Below, piece by piece: positions 50,338-53,566 of a stretch of DNA of 53,566 nucleotides; the stretch's first letter is position 1; each line of letters starts with the position of its first letter. Under the pieces are notes generated by a model. The model worked only from the letters and a program-made list of their open reading frames with translations, was not told where the DNA came from and ran no database searches. Location: contig VMTK01000013.1 of assembly GCA_013791585.1 (NCBI GenBank), forward strand, positions 1-53,566. Direction: 5' to 3'. This DNA is from Candidatus Falkowiibacteriota bacterium (lineage in GTDB: Bacteria; Patescibacteriota; Patescibacteriia; Patescibacteriales; VMTK01). A program made the position numbers and the translations under genes.

Positions 50338-50676
50338 TTATTTTTTATTTGCTTTTTTCTTGCTGACTTTTTTGACCCCGGAATCAGCTTTTACCTTTAC
50401 TTCCTTTTTAGCCCTTGCTTTGGCTTGCGCGGCTCTTTTTACTTTTTTGCCTTTGCGGGTTTTAGCAATTTCTTTTTGCGCGCCTACTTTGGCTTTGAAT
50501 TTTTCAACTCTGCGCGCGGAGTCAACTAATTTTTGCTTGCCGGTGTAAAAAGGATGGCAGCTTGAACAAAGCTCTGTCTTGATTTCTTCTTGAGTAGAGC
50601 CGGTAGTAAAAGTGCTGCCGCAAGCGCAGATTACTTTTGCGTTAGAATAATAAACTGGATGTATGCCTTTTTTCAT
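50338..50676 (-). CDS. rpmE: 50S ribosomal protein L31 with basic extension
   Basis: 112 residues. [20 protein letters not shown], then [20 protein letters not shown] and [20 protein letters not shown] are the L31 core, with the zinc pair CAC/CSSC. An unusual 40-residue Lys/Ala-rich tail follows from about residue 70 ([20 protein letters not shown]), probably for RNA contact. Confidence 0.96.
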   Translation of the reverse strand: MKKGIHPVYYSNAKVICACGSTFTTGSTQEEIKTELCSSCHPFYTGKQKLVDSARRVEKFKAKVGAQKEIAKTRKGKKVKRAAQAKARAKKEVKVKADSGVKKVSKKKANKK

Positions 50677-50681
50677 AAGTA

Positions 50682-50728
50682 AAATAATAAAATAATAAAA
50701 TAATAAAATAATAAAATAATAAAATAAA
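50682..50728. repeat. 8-bp tandem repeat (aaaataat)n
   Basis: About five copies of aaaataat upstream of rpmE on the minus strand. Confidence 0.85.
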
Positions 50729-50784
50729 ACTATGTTGCGGTATGCAACATTATAATGTTAGCACAGGATTAAAATTTTAGCAAC

Positions 50785-50813
50785 TTGACATAATTTTTAT
50801 TTTGTGCTACATT
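50785..50813 (+). promoter_or_regulatory. Promoter of DGR 2 target
   Basis: TTGACA (50785-50790), 17 bp, TACATT (50808-50813). Leader of about 70 nt ending in a Shine-Dalgarno (aaaggagaat) before ATG 50893. Confidence 0.75.
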
Positions 50814-50892
50814 GATATATCATAGAATGGTCTATGATACTGCTGTTTTCAGCAGGAAAATTGTACTTTTTATTTAAGAAAGGAGAATTGTC

Positions 50893-51519
50893 ATGACAAG
50901 AAGAAATGTCACCGACGAGCAGTATGGCAGGTTGTGCAGGCGGGCAGGAGAATTGCTCCGCCGGGTTGACGAGGGAACGCTTGGTTTTGATCAAGCGATG
51001 GATTCTCTACAAACGGCAATTGAGGGAATATTCCACAGTATTCCCGGTAATTGGGCGGTTTGGAAAACCATCCAGCTCGGCACCGGCCTGAAAACTGCCG
51101 ATGAATTTCGCAGAGCCATGAAGGGTGGCGGATTCCGAATTTCCAATTGGGCAAACGACATCATTGGAAAATCCAGCATATCGTCCGAGAAAGCCGAACT
51201 TGATTTGGCCGTGGTAACAGTCGCGGAGCTTGGTTTCCTGAAAGGCGCCACCAGAAAAGAAATTTATGAGCGCGCGCGATTACTCGGTTTGGAGCTTTGT
51301 CCCCCGGAAGCAGGCTCGCAATTGCGCTTGCAATACCGGGATCAGCCCGCGGGCGAGTGGTTGTTCATAGCCATGCATCCTATAGAAGATTCCGATGGCG
51401 GTCCTAGCGTTTTCCACGTCGAGCGTCTTGGCGGTGTTCTCTGGCTGGGCACGCGCTGCGACTACCCCGGCCTCGTGTGGGATCCCGATTACCGTTGGGT
51501 TTTCGCCCTCCGCAAGTAA
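50893..51519 (+). CDS. DGR 2 variable protein (CPR-type C-type-lectin target)
   Basis: 208 residues, no signal peptide. NWAVWKTIQLGTGLKTADEF, IVANDIIGK-like NWANDIIGKSSIS and the RARLLGLELCPPEAGSQLRL segment belong to a family of CPR DGR targets (from memory). The C-terminal lectin-fold strand set is GEWLFIAMHPIEDSDGGPSV then FHVERLGGVLWLGTRCDYPG and RWVFALRK. The last 42 codons are the variable repeat. It has higher G+C than the neighbours, suggesting acquisition together with the DGR. Probably intracellular. Confidence 0.88.
   Translation: MTRRNVTDEQYGRLCRRAGELLRRVDEGTLGFDQAMDSLQTAIEGIFHSIPGNWAVWKTIQLGTGLKTADEFRRAMKGGGFRISNWANDIIGKSSISSEKAELDLAVVTVAELGFLKGATRKEIYERARLLGLELCPPEAGSQLRLQYRDQPAGEWLFIAMHPIEDSDGGPSVFHVERLGGVLWLGTRCDYPGLVWDPDYRWVFALRK
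51390..51515 (+). other. DGR 2 variable repeat (VR2)
   Basis: 126 bp at the target 3' end. Against the template, 19 substitutions, every one at a template adenine (A to G, C or T), and no insertions or deletions. Confidence 0.95.
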
Positions 51520-51556
51520 TCTTTGTAACTTGAAACTTTGACCCTTGAAATCCTTG

Positions 51557-51592
51557 TCCCTTTGACTCTTGAAGTTGAAGGGACATTTTTTA
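51557..51592 (+). terminator. Hairpin/terminator after VR2
   Basis: tgtcccttt...aagggaca followed by tttttta, about 45 nt after VR2. It may double as the DNA hairpin that favours homing in other DGRs. Confidence 0.7.
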
Positions 51593-51836
51593 TGTGCTAA
51601 AATTATAATTGGATAGTAAACTCACAAAGCTTGCGGTTACGGTTGCAAGCGGTTCTGTCTAAAACACGAAAAAGCAGAGCAGAAAAGGGCAAGCTTTTTT
51701 TCTGGAGCCTCTTTTGTGTTTTTATGAAAAATAAAGATACTTGGTGCAAGGTGTTTTTGGACTTTGACGTCTAAAATAAAATACAGCACATTTGAGTATT
51801 CGAGTGGGCAGTGGCCAATGATGACACCTTGCTCAT
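51593..51836. other. Non-coding interval between VR2 gene and TR2
   Basis: No gene seen. Probably carries the TR RNA promoter and leader; ttgcggttacggttgcaagc forms a weak hairpin, and tctaaaataaaat is a possible -10. Confidence 0.35.
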
Positions 51837-51962
51837 TTCCGATGGCGATCCTAACGTTTTCAACGTCGAGCGTAATGACGATGATCTCTGGCTGAACACG
51901 AACTACGACAACCCCGACAACGTGTGGAATCCCGATAACCGTTGGGTTTTCGCCCTCCGCAA
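51837..51962 (+). other. DGR 2 template repeat (TR2)
   Basis: 126 bp, same length as VR2. Rich in AAC/GAC/GAT codon positions in register with VR2. The 3' end cgttgggttttcgccctccg is unchanged in VR2 and would be the homing region. A hairpin (51976-52000, ctcccgcc/ggcgggag) follows 13 nt later. Confidence 0.95.
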
Positions 51963-51986
51963 CTCTCTTTATTTTCTCCCGCCCGT

Positions 51987-52343
51987 TTATCTGGCGGGAG
52001 CTTTCGTTTGAATACCTCTTATCCATCCGCCGAGCATCCTGCCGATTTCATTCAGGCGCTCAGAAATAGAGATGTACTTTTTGTTGTCCAAAGCTTTAAT
52101 TTCCCAGCTGACTTGAAAAAAGAATTTAAGCACGTCAAGTTTTCTTATTGCTTTTTGCAGATATGGCAATTTTTCCTGTTTTCCTAAATAGCTGGCGACA
52201 AAAAGCAATTCAATAATTTCAATAAATAAAGAATCAATTTTTCCTCCCAAAGAAAAGCGTGATTTTTTTGGAAAATGATCGCGATATTCCTGCCAAAGCT
52301 TGTAAACCGCTACGAACTTCTGAACAAGGGCAGGAACAGCTAT
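51987..52343 (-). CDS. avd: Avd-like DGR accessory protein, antisense, no clear start
   Basis: The conserved frame reads IAVPALVQKFVAVYKLWQEY, RDHFPKKSRFSLGGKIDSLF then IEIIELLFVASYLGKQEKLP and LNEIGRMLGGWIRG: a full S23/bAvd-type bundle. Its 5' end meets a run of ten C (minus strand, 52353-52344) with a stop just beyond, and no ATG. Nine C would put an upstream TTG in frame. A TTG at 52250 gives only a shortened protein. The gene is opposite to RT2 and TR2, unlike usual DGR order. Confidence 0.7.
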   Translation of the reverse strand: MAVPALVQKFVAVYKLWQEYRDHFPKKSRFSLGGKIDSLFIEIIELLFVASYLGKQEKLPYLQKAIRKLDVLKFFFQVSWEIKALDNKKYISISERLNEIGRMLGGWIRGIQTKAPAR

Positions 52344-52353
52344 GGGGGGGGGG
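52344..52353. repeat. Ten-G homopolymer between avd and RT2
   Basis: g x10 on the plus strand, 19 bp before the RT2 ATG and at the 5' end of the antisense avd frame. A candidate phase-variable tract. Confidence 0.85.
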
Positions 52354-52372
52354 CAATGTTAGATGATTTGTT

Positions 52373-53452
52373 ATGAAAATTCAATTGACTCATAAATTTG
52401 ATGATATAATTAGTATTAATAATTTGCTTGAAGCATGGAAAGAGTTTGAAAAAGGAAAAAGGCACAGAAAAGATGTGCAGGAATTTTCTTTAGATCTCAT
52501 GGATAATATTTTTTCGCTTCACAGCAGCTTAGTTAATCATACCTATAAACACGGCGGTTATCAAGCTTTTAAAATAAACGACCCGAAGCCAAGAGATATT
52601 CACAAAGCTGAAGTTAGAGACAGGTTATTGCATCACGCAATTTACAGAATGCTTTATCCTTTTTGTGATAAAACATTCATTGCTGATTCTTATTCTTGCC
52701 GCCTTAATAAAGGCGCGCACAAGGCCGTTAACAGGCTTGATCATTTTACCAGAAAAGTCAGTAAGAATAATACCGGAGCATGCTGGATTCTGAAATGCGA
52801 TATAAAAAAATTTTTCGCCAGCATTGATCATAAAATTCTTATTAAAATTTTAACAGAATACATTCCGGACCAGAATATTTTACGGCTTCTTGAGGAAATA
52901 ATTTATAGCTTCAACACTAAATCAGGCGCTGGGCTTCCTCTTGGCAATCTTACTTCGCAACTTTTCGTAAATATTTACATGAATAAATTTGATCAGTTTA
53001 TGAAGCATAAGATAAAAGCCGAAAAATATATAAGATATGCTGATGATTTCGTTATTATTGATTCAAGCGCAAAGCGCCTGAGAGAGCTTGTTGTTCCAAT
53101 TACAGAGTTTTTAAAAACAGAGCTTAAGTTGGAATTGCATCCCCGAAAAGTGGAGATTAGGAAATTTAGGCAAGGAATTGATTTTCTCGGCTATGTTGTT
53201 TTGCCGTATTACAAAGTTTTGCGGACAAAAACGAAGAAGAGGATGTTTAGGAAAATTAAGGCAAGAGTTAATGAATATCATAACGGAATTATAACAGAAA
53301 AGCGCCTTAAGCAGTCATTGCAATCTTATTTCGGCGTATTGTCTCATGCCAACGCGTATACATTAAGCGAGGAGCTTAAAAATCAATATTGGTTTTGGCT
53401 TAATGAATGTGAAAATTTGATCATGTGTCGCAGCCATATGATAATGTCATAG
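52373..53452 (+). CDS. DGR 2 reverse transcriptase
   Basis: 359 residues. RDIHKAEVRDRLLHHAIYRM; motif A LKCDIKKFFASIDHKIL; motif B GLPLGNLTSQLFVNIYMNKF; motif C YIRYADDFVII; then GIDFLGYVVLPYYK. LGN..SQ is the DGR form of motif B. No palindromic insertion, unlike RT1. The last residues (IMCRSHMIMS) do not resemble the usual end and may derive from a junction with following sequence. Start ATG 52373 has no clear Shine-Dalgarno. Confidence 0.93.
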   Translation: MKIQLTHKFDDIISINNLLEAWKEFEKGKRHRKDVQEFSLDLMDNIFSLHSSLVNHTYKHGGYQAFKINDPKPRDIHKAEVRDRLLHHAIYRMLYPFCDKTFIADSYSCRLNKGAHKAVNRLDHFTRKVSKNNTGACWILKCDIKKFFASIDHKILIKILTEYIPDQNILRLLEEIIYSFNTKSGAGLPLGNLTSQLFVNIYMNKFDQFMKHKIKAEKYIRYADDFVIIDSSAKRLRELVVPITEFLKTELKLELHPRKVEIRKFRQGIDFLGYVVLPYYKVLRTKTKKRMFRKIKARVNEYHNGIITEKRLKQSLQSYFGVLSHANAYTLSEELKNQYWFWLNECENLIMCRSHMIMS

Positions 53453-53536
53453 TACAGCCAAATAGAAATGTCATACCTGCTAATTTTTGTGCCATAATGG
53501 TTTAGATAATAATTAACTATTAATCTAAACAAAATT
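53428..53536. other. Possible left boundary of an insertion sequence
   Basis: Spaced motifs tgtcgcagcc, aatgtcatagtacagcc, aaatgtcatacc follow the RT2 gene end, then an inverted gtttagat...atctaaac (53503-53531 region). This layout is seen at ends of some transposons; the window ends before it can be confirmed. Confidence 0.3.
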
Positions 53537-53566
53537 ATGGAACAAAAATTAATATGTATGACAGAA
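53537..53566 (+). CDS. Start of an unidentified gene, cut by window end
   Basis: ATG at 53537 reads MEQKLICMTE to the edge. Too short to identify; may be a transposase given the preceding repeats. Confidence 0.35.
   Translation, partial: MEQKLICMTE

Noticed and set aside
51637-52026. Open frame on the minus strand across TR2
   Set aside because: It is antisense to the template repeat and has no domain or ribosome site; template repeats often keep open frames on both strands.

Overview
The window looks like chromosomal DNA of an AT-rich bacterium of the Candidate Phyla Radiation (Patescibacteria, Parcubacteria-like). This placement is an inference. It rests on the mix of short housekeeping genes (dnaE, gyrB, thrS, prfA-prmC-rpmE, rodA-like, rplY, parAB), many CPR-style small membrane and toxin-antitoxin genes, AI-2E and DUF3048 proteins, and two diversity-generating retroelements (DGRs) with CPR-type targets. 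TGA is used as a stop (dnaE, parB, livM), so the code is standard at that codon. No rRNA, dnaA or CRISPR array is visible. One tRNA (Leu, CAA) is present.

Layout. 1-3.1 kb: an 8-bp tandem repeat, a frameshifted HEPN gene with its nucleotidyltransferase partner (MNT), an AI-2E family permease, an orphan MNT, and tRNA-Leu. 3.1-5.1 kb: parA and parB; the parA promoter shares its -35 region with the divergent tRNA promoter. 5.1-14.9 kb: an accessory region with a probable toxin/DUF2283 pair, an AntA-type antirepressor, a radical SAM enzyme, a possible 3'-5' exonuclease, a MazG-like gene, an AT-rich group of unknown genes, a secreted trypsin-like protease, an AbiU2-like HEPN protein and gene fragments. 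Several units here begin with near-identical leader sequences. 14.9-18.5 kb: dnaE. 18.6-28.6 kb: a branched-chain amino acid ABC transporter set (livH, livK, livM, livG, livK, livF) whose genes are separated by hicBA, abiEi/abiEii and two MNT-HEPN pairs. 28.8-41.4 kb: a membrane protein, thrS, gyrB, another HEPN/MNT pair, rodA-like, rplY, a DUF3048 protein and a further MNT-HEPN pair. 41.7-45 kb: DGR 1. 45-50.7 kb: a PIN toxin pair, a LamG surface protein, prmC, prfA and rpmE. 50.8-53.5 kb: DGR 2.

The most notable structure is in DGR 1. Its template repeat (TR) is split by a 311-bp element with perfect 19-bp terminal inverted repeats, a 4-bp target duplication (GAAC) and a single small GIY-YIG nuclease gene. 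The two TR halves add up to exactly the length of the variable repeat (131 bp). Non-coding palindromes with the same ends occur at 26.5 kb and inside prmC. The prmC copy has a 4-bp duplication (TTTA) and adds exactly 26 codons. This looks like a compact GIY-YIG mobile element with MITE-like derivatives.

Other palindromic repeat families also sit inside genes without breaking the frame: the DGR reverse transcriptase, livG, livK2, the 3' end of livH, and the signal peptide of the LamG protein. DGR 2 appears recently active: all 19 differences between its variable and template repeats fall at template adenines. Many genes, mainly toxin-antitoxin and transporter genes, have a -10 hexamer exactly 6 nt before the start codon, which suggests leaderless transcripts.
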